This document shows, piece by piece, positions 20,881 to 32,800 of a DNA stretch of 64,000 nucleotides; positions within the stretch are counted from its first letter, which is position 1; each line of letters starts with the position of its first letter. The stretch is taken from assembly GCA_011037195.1 (NCBI GenBank), contig JAAEAF010000660.1, positions 62,001 through 126,000 on the forward strand. The letters are read 5' to 3'. Made by a program: the position numbers and the translations under genes. Source of the stretch: Triatoma infestans. Its lineage: Eukaryota; Arthropoda; Insecta; Hemiptera; Reduviidae. The notes below the pieces were generated by a model, which did no database searches, was not told where the DNA came from, and worked only from the letters and a program-made list of their open reading frames with translations.

Positions 20881-21588
20881 ATGATGGGGAAAAAGACTAA
20901 GGGAGAATCAAGTTGTAGCGATGATAACTTATTGAGTAAAATAAATGAAATGTTACATGTTAAGTTAGCGGTATTTCCGACGAAAGAGCAATTTACAAGA
21001 CTTGAAAATAAGTTGGATCTAATAATAACAGAACATGAAAACTTGAAGAAAGAGGTCTTAAGTCTGAAAGAGGAAAATAAAGGTATTAAGAAAAGCTTAG
21101 AACTGTTACTGAGAAAGTCGAAAGCCAAAAATTTAATTATCGGTGGGATGTCAGGCATCAAAGAAGGTGATAATATGGTATCGGAAGTGAAGAATTTCTT
21201 GGAGAAGGCGCTTGGGATAAAAGAACTGTCGTTAGATAGGGTATTCTTTGTTGGACAGGGTCAAGTGCTGCTGGTGGAATTTCTAAAGATGGCAGATCTT
21301 CAGTTGGTTCTAAGTAATGCACGGAAGCTAAAGGGTACCGGTATTTGGATTAACAGGGATATGACACCTCAGGATAGGCAAAAAAGAAGAAAGTTGGCTG
21401 AATTGAAACAAAAAATATTGAATAAGGATAAGGAGGCTAGAGTGTCATTGAGGAGCCACTATCTGCTTTACAATAACAGGAAGTACTTTTGGGATGAAGA
21501 GGATGGGCTTACAGCGAAGGAGGAAGATCTCGTGCTTTTGGAGCATTTTTTGGAGGAGAAGAAAGAAACTATGGATACAAAAAAGTAA
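20881..21588 (+). CDS. LINE ORF1-like coiled-coil protein
   Basis: Intact frame of 235 residues with a true ATG. Residues about 12-80 form a coiled coil (LENKLDLIITEHENLKKEVL). Residues 90-205 form a globular part with KNLIIGGMSG at its start, a VFFVGQGQVLLVEF strand, then INRDMTPQDRQKRRKLAELK and a final LLYNNRKYFWDEE strand pair. This is the pattern of LINE ORF1 RNA-binding proteins (Transposase_22-like/RRM type), which chaperone LINE RNA. It is the only uninterrupted frame in this element. An alternative ATG at 20884 differs by one codon. Confidence 0.75.
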   Translation: MMGKKTKGESSCSDDNLLSKINEMLHVKLAVFPTKEQFTRLENKLDLIITEHENLKKEVLSLKEENKGIKKSLELLLRKSKAKNLIIGGMSGIKEGDNMVSEVKNFLEKALGIKELSLDRVFFVGQGQVLLVEFLKMADLQLVLSNARKLKGTGIWINRDMTPQDRQKRRKLAELKQKILNKDKEARVSLRSHYLLYNNRKYFWDEEDGLTAKEEDLVLLEHFLEEKKETMDTKK

Positions 21589-21605
21589 ATTTGCGAGGTG
21601 AGGCA

Positions 21606-22600
21606 GGTATGAATGAGCGCAATGAATGTGTAAACTATGTGAGTAGTTGCTCTATTCTTAGCTATAATGTGGCCGGAATAGCTAACAAGAAGGATTTTTC
21701 TTTTTTTAATTTTGTTAAGAATTTCGATATTTTTTTCCTGCATGAGACATTTGTAGAAGATAAAGATTTTGTTTTATGGGAAAAGTATTTTAGTGGTTTT
21801 AAATTGCATTGGATAGGAGCCACAAGGGAGAGTGTGTTTGGTAGGGCCAAGGCGGGTTCCCTGTACGGCATAAAATCAATTAAATTAGTTTCAAATATTT
21901 TTAAATTTGTTGATATACAGGGGCTTACTTGGTTCAAGGTAGGTTTAATCAAGAGTATTTTTATATTTTGCCGGCTTATGTAAACTGTAACAATTGGATA
22001 AATGAGTTTAACATTATAGATAATTTTATAAATAATTCACCCGCCAAATTTATTGTGATAGGGGACTTAAATGCTAGAATAGGTAATTTGCAGTCTGTAC
22101 CCGCTGAGTATGTGGAAAGTAGATTTAATGTAAATGTAAATAGGAATTCAAAAGATATAACTGTAAACAACAAAGGTAAAATGTTTTTAGAAACCTGTGA
22201 TAATTGTAATTTAATAGTATTGAATGGGAGAACAGCGGGAGATGAGGATGGTCAGTTTACGTATATTTCAGGGCGGGGAAGTTCAGTCATTGATATATGT
22301 TGTGTGTCATGTGATCTGGTACCTATTGTTACCGATTTTAGAGTAATACCAGAAGTGTTTTCGGATCACATGCCAATTCACTTGACTTTAAAATTAGACC
22401 CGAGTGACAAACAGGATAAACTTTTACCCCTTCTGCCCAAGTTACCATGGACAGTGTTGGATAGTAATAATTTTAAGAATAATTTAGAAGACAGTGTAAA
22501 TTTGATGAATGAGGTTCCGAATGACGTACAGGAGGCTGTTGATATGTTTGTAGGTATGATAAAACAATGTGCGAGTTTGGGCAATCGTAAATGTGTTTAA
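21606..22600 (+). pseudogene. LINE ORF2 endonuclease part, frameshifted
   Basis: AP-type endonuclease/exonuclease fold: SILSYNVAGI at the start, FFLHETFVED (metal-binding Glu region), a break near 21950, then VIGDLNARIGN (catalytic Asp/Asn), LIVLNGR, SSVIDICCVS and VFSDHMPIHL (catalytic Asp/His). It nicks target DNA for target-primed reverse transcription in intact relatives. One frameshift near 21950 and another near 22595 separate it from the reverse transcriptase frame. Confidence 0.8.
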
Positions 22601-24870
22601 CTAATTCTAGAAATAAATGGCATGATCATGATTGTAAACAGGCCAGAAATAAATCTTTTAAATTATTAAAATTATATCGTAAAAGGGGCTTGAACTGGGT
22701 CAGAAGTATGTATATTGAAAGTAATGGTAAATACAAAAAGTTGTGCGCATCTAAAAAAAAAGAATTTTACTTTACACTAAAAAACAATAAAGAGGTTAAT
22801 GATTACAAGGGTTTGTGGTCATTAATAAAGCATTTTAAAAGTTGTAAGTTTGTTAGTACTGCGGGTATTGCGAGTGGCGTGTGGGTGCGTTACTTTAATA
22901 ATTTATTGAATCTGTTTCTGTCTGTAGATCCTATTCAGTATGCGCCGCCACTTATACTAGAGCCATCTCTTGATGAAAGCTTTAAATACGTGGAATTGTT
23001 GTACGTACTGGGAAAAGCTAAGGAGGGTAAGGCACCTGGTTTCGATCGAGTACCGATTGAATTCTTTAAAAACAGCCCGGATAATTTTTTACTGAGATTA
23101 CTTGATTTATTTAATTATATTTTTGATACAGCTACGGTCCCTCCAAGCTTTTCTAAATCTATAATTTTCCCGCTACATAAAAAAGGAGATGTTAATAATG
23201 TCGGCAATTATAGGGGAATTTCCTTCTCAGATAGTATTTCAAAGTTATTTAGCGGCTTATTGTTGAAGCGATTAGAGACATTTATTAATGATAAAGGAAT
23301 ATTAATAGAGTATCAGTCTGGCTTGCGAAAGGGCTATTCTACGGCTGATAACGTGTTCAACCTTGTAAATATAATTAAATTAAAGACTTACGATAAAAAA
23401 GGAAAACTTTTCTGTTTTTTTGTTGACTACAAGGCGGCATTTGACTCACCAATCAGGAATCATCTTTATTATAAACTTTATTCTATAGGCGTCTCTACAA
23501 AATTTATTCGAGTTTTGCAGGGGTTATACACAAATACAGAAGCAAGTGTCTGGACGACAAACGGAGTCACTGAGAGCTTTATTACGCAAACTGGATTGAA
23601 ACAGGGATGTGTGATTTCGCCTCTCTTATTCTCAGTTTTTGTGAATGATTTTTGAGTCATGAGGTCCTGGAGGGCGGAATACGAGTTGCAGGTGTAAATA
23701 TACGCTGCCTTATGTATGCGGATGATATTGTTGTGATGGCGGATCATCCATCCATACTGCAGGCAATGATTGTAGAATGAGCGCCTATTGTGATCAGTGG
23801 AATTTGACATTGAATTTAGACAAGTCTAAAATAATAGTATTTAAGAATGGAGGTAGACATGCAAAGAATGAGCGGTGGTTTTTTAAAGGGAAAAGGATTT
23901 AAAATGTGAGTACATATAAGTATTTAGGCATGCACATGCCCCAAAAATTATCTTTCAGCCGTCATTTTCGGGAGAAGTTATCTGTAGCTAAATTTGCTTT
24001 GAATGTGAGTTATGGTAGTCTACTGAAAAGTAATGATATTCCTATCTCCACTAAATATGAGGTATTTCAAGCGGTGGCCAGAGCGATTATATGCTACGGT
24101 GCGCAAATCTGGGGCTTCATGCGGTATGATTCGGTAGAACAGTTATATACCTTTTTTGTAAAAAAAATATTTTTATTGCCTAGAAATACTCCGCATTACG
24201 TAATTTATTTAGAAACTGGAGCTGAACCTATATTCTTGTTTACATTGAGGCTCTTTTTGAAATATATTAAGAGCGTACTATCGTTACCGGATAATAGGCT
24301 ACCATGTATGCTTGCAAAAGAAATTATAAAAAGAAAAATTTATTGGTATGATGTCTGTTCTTCTCTTTTTAATAAATATAGTTATAGTTTTGATGAGTTT
24401 TTTGTAGGAAAGAAGGGCATGGATTCTTTGGAGGGGCTGTTTGAGCGGATAAAACAAGCGTTTAGAGAAGATTGTATAGAGAAAGCTCAGTCATCTCTTT
24501 TCATTGCCTTTATAAAAATTTGAGGTTATGTTTGGATAACCATTATATGACTGATAACAATAATACTTATTTAATAAGTAATATATTTAGAGCGAGAGGG
24601 CAGCTTCTTAAGTTAAATTACACTGTAGTTCGTACGGAAGCACAACATTACTGTTCAATGTGTAATATGAGGGCAAAAGAGGATGTGATTCATTTTATAG
24701 CTGTTTGTCCAATTCTGAGGGAATTTAGAGTCAGGTGTTTTGGCAAAGGGCAATTAAGTACAACAGAATTGATGGATTATTTAAATGGAAAAGATTGGTC
24801 GGTATTAGATAGATTTATTCGCTCAGCTGGTAAATACAGAAAGATGCTGATTGAGCAATTTAATTATTAA
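22591..24870 (+). pseudogene. LINE ORF2 reverse transcriptase and C-terminus, broken
   Basis: The reverse transcriptase frame 22591-23655 has GKAPGFDRVPIEFF, FPLHKKGDVNNVGNYRGIS, YQSGLRKGYSTADN, FFVDYKAAFDS (catalytic Asp) and TGLKQGCVISPLLFSVFVND. A frame break at 23653 follows, with the catalytic LMYADDIVVM box in the next frame at about 23708. There is another break near 23775 and a stop at 23899, and then STYKYLGMHM onward (23903-24523). The last frame (24472-24870) carries the knuckle CSMCNMRAKEDVIHFIAVCP. At least four lesions make it inactive. Confidence 0.85.
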
Positions 24871-25320
24871 GTACTTTTTTTGTAGTAAATAAAGGGAATT
24901 ACTAGTTTGGGTTGAGTGTCAATTTGTATACAGAAAGAATTTTTGCTTTTATTGATATTATTCCAATTGTTTATTATGTGTATTATGTTTATTATCATTT
25001 ATATATGTTTATTAATGCGTGTAGATAGTTTTGTATTTTCGCTACAAGGATCTGTATTTATTTATTTTGCTTTATTTTATTTTATTTTACCTTTTTATCT
25101 GTTTAAAAATCTTAAAGAGCAACTCTGCAGATGGCCTATGGCAATGCATATTGTTTTCTTCTGTATTTTTTTAATGATGTAAAATTGTAATAATTTATCA
25201 TTAATAAACAATTTATTATTATTATTATTAAAGAGAAAATGATATCTGCACAAAAATTCAGATTGCATCCTCAGTGCTCGAACTATCAAGCGGAAGCTCT
25301 TGCGATAGCTTAAGGCTTGG

Positions 25321-25350
25321 AATATATATATATATATATATATATATATC
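25321..25350. repeat. (TA)n microsatellite
   Basis: Pure AT dinucleotide run just downstream of the LINE tail. Confidence 0.95.
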
Positions 25351-25434
25351 AATGGTAATGAATTAATTCAAAATATAAATATTTTCAAAGACAGTCAAAT
25401 AACAATAAACACAATTAAAAACAACAGAATACAC

Positions 25435-26260
25435 TCACCATAATAGAAGACATTTGCGGTTGAATCATTCAAGTAGAAGAAAAAGGCGGCCAGATAGTTA
25501 ACGTAGAGTGGATCAAGCACACACAGGACATATAAAGAATGAAGAAAGAGACCATCTAGCAAAAAAAGCGGCGCAAGATATGTCTGGAATATTCCTACAC
25601 TAAATATCCAAAAACTTATTTCAAAAATATATATAAGCCGAAAGTGAAACTGATGGAAAATGAGAGGCAACAGGCCAAAAAAGGGAGAACGCTGACAATA
25701 AAGATAGAAAGGAAGGAGAATAGCATAATGTGATTAGCATAATGGACTCCCACGAGGAAGACCGGTTTCGAGTCCAGCTGTGCTGCCCTTAGATTTTTTT
25801 CTTCCTAGCAGCCTCTACAGCTCACTGTCCGGTGATGGACAGTGTTGTCTGTAACGAGAAAACATTGTCCGGAGCCTGGCAGTGCACTGAGAAGGCTCCA
25901 GGCGCCAATGAACATAGATATTGATGCGCCTTAAATAAAACCAAAAAATAATAAAGATAGAAGGAAAATAGAATTAGAAATGGACTACCGACTGGTTCAG
26001 ATACTGTGACGACATGGCCCATGCCGGCAGGATTTAAATAATAGTCTTCAATATGCTACTGCAACGAAGGAATTCAAGATTTTACATATTTGTTATATCA
26101 CTGTTCAGTTTTGGAAAGATACAGAGCACCTTTCATAAGTTACAACTTGAGAACGGGTCATAAATGTCCACTTTCACATAAACTCCTATTAGATAAGCAA
26201 TTTATTGATAAATTCTTGTTGTTTCTTAAAAAATGGAATTTTCAATGTTATAAAATACAT
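25435..26260 (+). pseudogene. LINE C-terminal relic (RNase H end and Cys/His knuckle)
   Basis: Frame-broken text readable on the + strand: AHTGHIKNEERDHLAKKAA (25525-25590), the end of a ribonuclease H domain of the H-x-G-x-x-x-N-E-x-A-D type; then, after a SINE insertion at 25724-25949, YCNEGIQDF(T/Y)LLYHCSVL near 26050-26100, resembling the C-terminal knuckle of RNase H-bearing LINEs. The first half of the knuckle is damaged. All frames are interrupted. Confidence 0.6.
25724..25949 (+). mobile_element. tRNA-derived SINE (family 1) with target duplication
   Basis: Head with a tRNA-like A-box region (GATTAGCATAATGGACTCCC) and a B box (GGTTTCGAGTCC). A body follows with CTACAGCTCACTGTCCGGTGATGG-like sequence and a conserved tail ending GCGCC. 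Flanks AATAAAGATAGAAAGGAAGG at 25697 and AATAAAGATAGAAGGAAAAT at 25950 form the target-site duplication. Two more copies lie at 62017 and 63632 in inverse orientation. Confidence 0.8.
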
Positions 26261-28173
26261 TAAATTTGTTAAAAAACCATCAATTTACATTTTATCATCT
26301 TCTAAATTTATGAACTTAACTATCGCAATCTTGTTATTACTTGTAAGTAAAATTACATGTATTATATCTTTTGGAGGATGTTGAATTATTTAATAAACTC
26401 CTCATGGTAGGGATACTACCATGGGGGTGGGGGAATCTACAATATCGACTTTTGTTTAAATTAGTTGTTTATGTTAAAACTTTGTTAGTAGTGATTAAAT
26501 TCACGATTTGCGTTTTTAAATTTATGAATATTCACAAGTTCATTCTTGTGGTAATTTTAAAGGAAATAAATATATGTTGCTTGAATCAAACTATCAATTT
26601 ACCAGGGTTTGAGCAACCCAGCATGGTGACTTTTTTCTTCTTAGCTTCTTGAAGTAAAATGGTGAGACTAAGCAACAGAAAAGTATTTGGTGAAAAATAC
26701 GAGCGAATGGAGGGCTGCTTCATCTAAAGATGGATGGAAAAGATGTGGAACTTCTCGGTAAGTCCAAATCAAGAAGCAAGCAAAGTGATGGGCTAAAAGA
26801 ACAACATACTCGACGACAATGTAAGAAAGAACTTACTCTGGTATAGCCACTGGCTTACAAGATGGCTGAAAAGAGATCTCCAGGAATTTCCAAAGATTAC
26901 GGGAGAAGGGCGGGCTACGAAGTTGAGTGCAGGAGGAAATTATAAAAAGAGGAATGAGCTGAGGAACTGGAGTAATAATGAGGAACGGTTCTATGAATCG
27001 AGAAAGACCTTCAGTTATGTAAATATGATATGTATCTATTGCGAAAGATTCACTTCACTTTCTCTACACCAATTATTGACTATGTACAAATTTTCTTTTC
27101 ACTTGCGATGTTGCCTTAACTTTTATTGGCCTGAATTACACGTAAATAACGGCCCTAGGGATGATATTGTCGGTTATGAGGGTCACTTACCCGACTGTAA
27201 ATAAACTGTATAGCAGCAGCTCCTATTCTTTCAGTCCTTTAGCATAACTGTAACGGCAATTTAAATAAACATTATATTCTACCGAAATGTCTCTTTGAGG
27301 ACAGCTTATTGTTAGGACTTCTCCTCAATTTTTGTGGGAAATGATCCAAATAAAAGTGATGTTATTCATGTAATCTGCTTCATTTGGTGTAAACTATACT
27401 TGTGTCTTATGCGATCTTGAATGGGCGAACATCCGAACCGGATCGACTACAAAGTGAAGTGGGCTGGCACGAAAAATATTTCTTGTTTTCAAGCCCGTTG
27501 ATCCAACATTGCTTGTCGTTCGTCATTCTCATTCCTGTTTCTATTATTTCTTCCTGCCTTTATCCAGCTATAATCTCCGAGGCATGCCCTTTTCCAATTA
27601 TCTGGAGGAGGACTCAGAGACCTTTTTCCAGCCATCTTTTCTCACCAGTGGTTGTAGGTACCAAAGTAAGATCTGTTCCTTTTACGTGTAATATGTTGTT
27701 ATTGACCCATACTTCGCATTACAACGAATACCCCCCCTCTTTCGAGAAGGGAAAAGTGTAAAACAAATTGAAAAATTCTAGTTGACGGACATTGATCGAA
27801 AACTTCGTAAAAGCGATGGTTGTACCATCAAGTTTGGGCTTCTTGCGATTCTTATATTTGGATAATTGGTTCACACAAAAACCATTTGATAAAAATATTT
27901 CAGGAGTCCTGACAATATGTATTTCCAGTGAAACCTAAACTCGAAAATTTGAAACAATTGCAATAAAAACTAATACAAAATTGAAGTTCGGAAAACGTCA
28001 ACTATAAGTTAAGAAAAGAATCGTGTCTAATATCAGATTGTTTATATTTACATCTTTTTTAACATGTAATTTTGGATTAACTTGATTTTCTAGCGCCTCA
28101 ATTGGGAATGTATTATTATTGAAAACTGGATTATAAGGCTTTTATCCCCCCGTTTTCCCCCCAATTCATACCC
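26261..28173. other. Intergenic DNA with fold-back remnant
   Basis: No gene is supported. A worn right arm of the fold-back repeat is recognisable at 27410-27485 (GGGCGAACATCCG.AACCGGATCGAC, then CACGAAAAATATT). The frames at 26371, 26923 and 27402 match no family I recognise. Confidence 0.4.
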
Positions 28174-28769
28174 CTAATTAATCTCCCCCGGTAGTCTACC
28201 GGTCAATCTGCAATATCCTAACACATCCTTCAACTCCAACTTACCCAGACAATCCCGAGAGTGTAGTGCCAAATACACGAAACCTAGAGCCAGCGAAACC
28301 GGGCCACTGACATAAGTAGTGATACACTTTTCCCTAACACCATCATCGCAGTTCTGACATATGGGACCAGACGTCCTCCCTATATTATGCAAATGACTAG
28401 ACACCCAAAAAGCTAAAGAGGATCCCTTCCTAGCCAGCCGATCCGCCCTCTTATTGCCCTCTATTCCCGTATGTCCCAACAGAACTGCATCTTTCCCCTC
28501 CGAGCAAAAGCGGTCAGCCTTCTTCTACATTCTCCCACCAATTTCGAACTCCAACACGGCTTGCTCAAAACCCTCAGTGCGGCCTGTCTGTCGGAGAATA
28601 TCCGCACCTCTTTCACCTCTCCCTGGACTGAAAGACAGTGACCATACCACCCAAGGCCACCGAACTCCCCCTGTCCAACTCCTGCAACCATGCTCCCACT
28701 CCTGACAGGCCATTCCTCATGCCTAGAGCCATCTGAATAGCAGCGAATAATTGGGAATGTAAATACCAA
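28174..28769 (-). pseudogene. LINE ribonuclease H domain relic
   Basis: On the - strand: RCYSDGSRHEEWPV at the start (first catalytic Asp), a SVQGEVKEVRIFSDRQAALR segment (FSD with another catalytic Asp), and, after a frame break near 28475, MGHTGIEGNKRADRLARKGS (His and final Asp of ribonuclease H). A Cys-poor tail follows with GPICQNCDDG and CRLTGRLP. This is typical of RNase H-coding LINEs of the I/R1/LOA group. It is truncated at both ends, broken by at least one frameshift, and more G+C-rich than the flanks. It lies outside the ODF2 gene, about 0.9 kb beyond its stop. Confidence 0.75.
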
Positions 28770-29711
28770 TAGAAATGCTTATAAAAAAGCTAAATATCAT
28801 AGTTAGAATGATAGAAAAAATACGAAAATTGATCATATATATAAAATAAGACTAATTATTTAAAGTTAAAGTCACGAAAAAAATTATAAATACCTGAGAA
28901 TTGTTGGTTATATATGCAGTTAATCAATAGTTTTCCTTCTTAAGGTTCAAAAATGATACCAGAATTTTCTTTTGTCTAAACAAGTCTCTTGCATTAAATT
29001 AACAGCAGTTGCACAGGTTTTGACAGTACCGAGTTATTCGTCTTTACTCTTTGAAACTTAAGAAAAATATAGTATAATTTTCTCTTTTATCATAATTTCC
29101 ACTTTTTTTTTAAAACCGCAATTCGAACTACGAATATTGATTGTATTGTTGATATTTCCATAAAGAGAAATGTGTTTATTCACTAAAAAAAAATTGAAAA
29201 CAACTACTGCTCCTCTTTCTTTGACAAAGAAGTGAATTATTTCAAGAGTTTGTTTTACCCTTTTAATTACCGATTTTGTCATATAAAGGATTTAAACATT
29301 CGTAACCTTTCCTTATAAGTTATTACACCAAATATAGTATTCTTTAGAGAGAGTAATAAAATATTATTTTCGGAGAAAACCAAACTGTTGTTCACAAATA
29401 TATTAATTAAAACAAAAACAAAAATCAAATATTTGTTCTATTATTTTTTTATTCAAGATAAGTCTTTAGAGATTAGCTATAAACAAACAAAAGAAAGAAA
29501 ACTCTACTCCTATTTTGACATATCCTTCTGAAATAATTTTCATTCAGTAGTATTTTCTTTTCTCATTTGCCAAAATTTCACTTTTTTTCCCCCTCTTCTT
29601 CTGCTACTTCTCATTAACTTTTTTCTCTTGTATTAGTCATCTTGTACAAAAAAATAAATAATCAATAATCATCACCTGCCTTCCAATATTTTCATCTGGA
29701 TATCCTTACTT
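28770..29711. other. AT-rich DNA 3' of ODF2
   Basis: Downstream flank and presumably 3' untranslated region of the - strand ODF2-like gene. No other feature is recognised, and a specific polyadenylation site cannot be picked in this AT-rich sequence. Confidence 0.4.
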
Positions 29712-29894
29712 TTAAGGAGCCTGTCCGCATATATCTAGAGGTAATGGACCGATTGGTGGTCGATCCGGTGCGAATATATTCGTATAGGAATTTTTCAAAT
29801 AATTCACATTTGTTTGCAGACTTCGTATACGTAATTGGGCTTGATTGAAGTTTTCATTTAGGCATTGTATTTGAGTTTGCATTTTTGCTCTGAT
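29712..29894 (-). CDS. ODF2: ODF2-like last exon
   Basis: Acceptor ATTATAG, then 60 codons and TAA at 29714-29712. Contains LRIRSLQTNVNYLKNSYTNI, the conserved C-terminal motif, and ends in a short Pro-rich tail (PDRPPIGPLPLD). Confidence 0.85.
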   Translation of the reverse strand: MRAKMQTQIQCLNENFNQAQLRIRSLQTNVNYLKNSYTNIFAPDRPPIGPLPLDICGQAP

Positions 29895-32800
29895 CTATAA
29901 TTAATGGAAACAAAAAAAAGCAACATTTATTACCAACATCATCCAGTAATACTTTCAATCATAATTTACAAATTTAATCTTTACATCTAGAAACAGGGTT
30001 AATATCACTCCTCATTAGGAGAAAATTTTGTACTATTAAATATTATCTAAATACTATCACAAAAGAAAATCATTCTTACAATCTTAAAGATGAAAAACAA
30101 GAAGAGATCGTACAATATAACTGTCAGCAAACAAAAAATCAGCTCATCAAGAGTACAAGACAAAGATTTATTAAAATAAAATAAATACTAATGAAGTTAT
30201 TATAATAAATTACTGAAAATAAAATGGAAACATCACAGAAATTGAATTAAAAAAATGCGGTTTTCAAAAGAAATGGAGCACTTCCCGGATGTATTTGGTT
30301 ACTGTACGGATGGATTCAAAACAGGAAATGAAATGGGCTAATAGCGTGTGCCATGGGTAAGTCAGAATCTGCCAGATCTTGCAAGTGTTTATCCATAAGT
30401 CGACTATATTAGGTTCTGGACCGATTACTCGGGGCGCTATTACAACTTTGGAAAATACATTAATCGACGGTGTTGCAGACAAAATGGCCAAAGAAAACGG
30501 CGCCAAATACAAAAGGATATATTAGTAAAGAGTTGTGAGAATCACAAAATAAATGGCAGTTATTTTTAGAGAATTGGAAGGGAATGTGGTTGTAGCCAGA
30601 TAATGAGTTGAAACTAATAAGACCAGACTTTAAATTAAGTAAAATGGAATCATTTTCTAGGTGAGAACTGTCAATCCTTACAAGGCTGGCTTTATAACAT
30701 TCGAGAAACCATATTCTCTCTTACTGCCAGGGAAAAGGAAAACTCAATCTGCCCTCAATGTAACATTTTGAATACAACCGTTTGGCACGTAATGGCAGAA
30801 TTTACTATCTACTTGGGTTTATGAAAGGATTTAATATAACAACTTCACTTGAGGTGATATTCAAAACAGATTTAAAAATTAAGAAAAATGTTACAGAATC
30901 GATCAGAAATTTATATAAGACTATTTCTAGGAAATAGGTGTTGGGAAATTGATGGACAAATATAAGCCTGTGGACAGAGGTTGTTTATGTTCTGATTTAA
31001 AGATAAGCATGGGAAATATATGCGAAGTGCAGCGAGTTAAATCTGTAAATGTAGCTGGCTTACTACTTGAAAAAGCGAAATAGAAGCCTTAATTATTAGA
31101 GTATAAATATCAAGCAATGTCAGTGTAGGGGGGAACAGGGCAATGATGAGATACAATAAAAGTTCTGGTCTGCGCAATAGAGAATGTATTCACTGACATT
31201 GCAATCATTTAGCAACAAATGTTCGAGTATCTAGAATATGTTGAGAAAAATAACAAATATCTAAGAAAAACAAGCTATGTGTGGCTTTACATTTGTCGCG
31301 AAGTTCTTACCGGGAAGTGGTTAAAAGTGACAAATTTGAGTGAAAACTTTGGGGAAAATTTCATTAAATATTACAAGTTTCTGTTTGTTAGAATTCTGCT
31401 ATGTTTAGTACCCTTGTATCCGTCGTGGTGGTTGGTTCCGCAGATCTGGAAAGCATCAGAGACATTTTCCGTGGTGGTTGCTGAAGCAGGCTACCACGGA
31501 AAATGTCTCACCAGATAACAGATCAGTACTGAGAAGTTATAGCTTTGTAAAGGGAAGACAACCTACCTAAACGTCTCAGGTTTCCCCAGAAGTACCAAAA
31601 AATAAATTTTCCCAGAATAATATTTCAAATGTGATAGTCCCATATAATATGCGCAGTTTAGTATGTAAAGTAAAGAGAAACTCTTATATTTCTGGTGAAA
31701 ATTCAATTTGGAAAATTGCACACGATTGTATAATAATACTTTTTATCTTCAAGGAAGAACCCAATGAACAACATACCTCATCTCTATCCATTTGAGCAGT
31801 TTTTGCAGCTGCCCTACTCTGTGCCAATTGTTTTTCCAAATCTGAAATTTGTGCTTGTAAACATCTACGCACTGATTCACATCTGTCTTTAGTACGGGAA
31901 ACTTGTCTGGCTGATTCTTCTCTTAATGTTTCCAATTGTGTACTCAACTGTAAAGCTTCATGAAGTTTTTCATCAAGACGGCGATCTTTATCTAATGCTA
32001 GCTCTTCCAAACGGGTAACCGTAGCTCTAAACAAGAAAAAAACAGATGATGAGTATGAAGAACAGAGAATGATGACAAAAGAATGATAGCTTTGCTATTG
32101 GGGACCATGAAACCAAGATGGAAGGAAGCTAGTCAGGATATTACTCATTTTATTTCTCCATAGACACAAATCTCCGTACATAAAAATGTGCCAGCATAAA
32201 ACCCCCAAAATTTTGAACTATTTTCGTCAAGAGCTGGATGCTTTAACTCGTAATTTGTAAAGAAATAGTAAGTATAAACATAAAGGAAGAAGAAACAGAA
32301 AATAGTGAACAGCTGCATCTTGCAATGGAAGAAAATAAAAAGAAGAATTAGTTAGTACCGATAATTAATATAAATCTTTGATTAAGAAATTCATTTTCCA
32401 GTTTGTATGGCTCTAACCTAGCTTATAAAAAAAAAGTTTTTTTCGATGATGTGCTTTATATTATTTTCCACATCTTTTAGCTGTCCTTAAGATTATCTTA
32501 ATTTCTATCTATGATATCTTAGAAATAAGATCATCTTATTTCTATCTTCTAATCTGGCATTAACCTTAAATTAATCCAGTTTTATTTGTTTATATCTTTC
32601 AATATACAGAGACTTTTTGAAACTCTAAGTATAAACTTGGATATTTTTTTAATAAACCATATCCAAAGGTACTGGCAATATCGATTGTTTAATACGATTA
32701 TAAAAAAAAAAAAATCACTCTGACGGTTATATCCAGGGTCGGATAAGCTCCTCCAGCGGGCCCTAAACAAATATAAATCGGGCTCCATTTTTTTGGGCTG

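Larger units (their letters stand above)
20800..25235 (+). mobile_element. LINE (non-LTR retrotransposon), near full length, degraded
   Basis: Carries ORF1 (20881-21588) and ORF2 with an endonuclease, a reverse transcriptase and a C-terminal Cys/His knuckle (21600-24870). It ends in an (ATT)n tail at 25213-25230 after AATAAACAATT. The layout (AP endonuclease, reverse transcriptase, CxxC..H..C end, TAA-type tail) is that of APE-type LINEs. The clade is uncertain: ORF1 is coiled coil plus an RRM-like domain rather than a gag-knuckle protein. It is related to the LINE at 38541-43714, with which it shares ORF2 wording (for example LSDNR/LDDYRLP..AKEIIRRK and CPIL.E.R). Confidence 0.85.
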
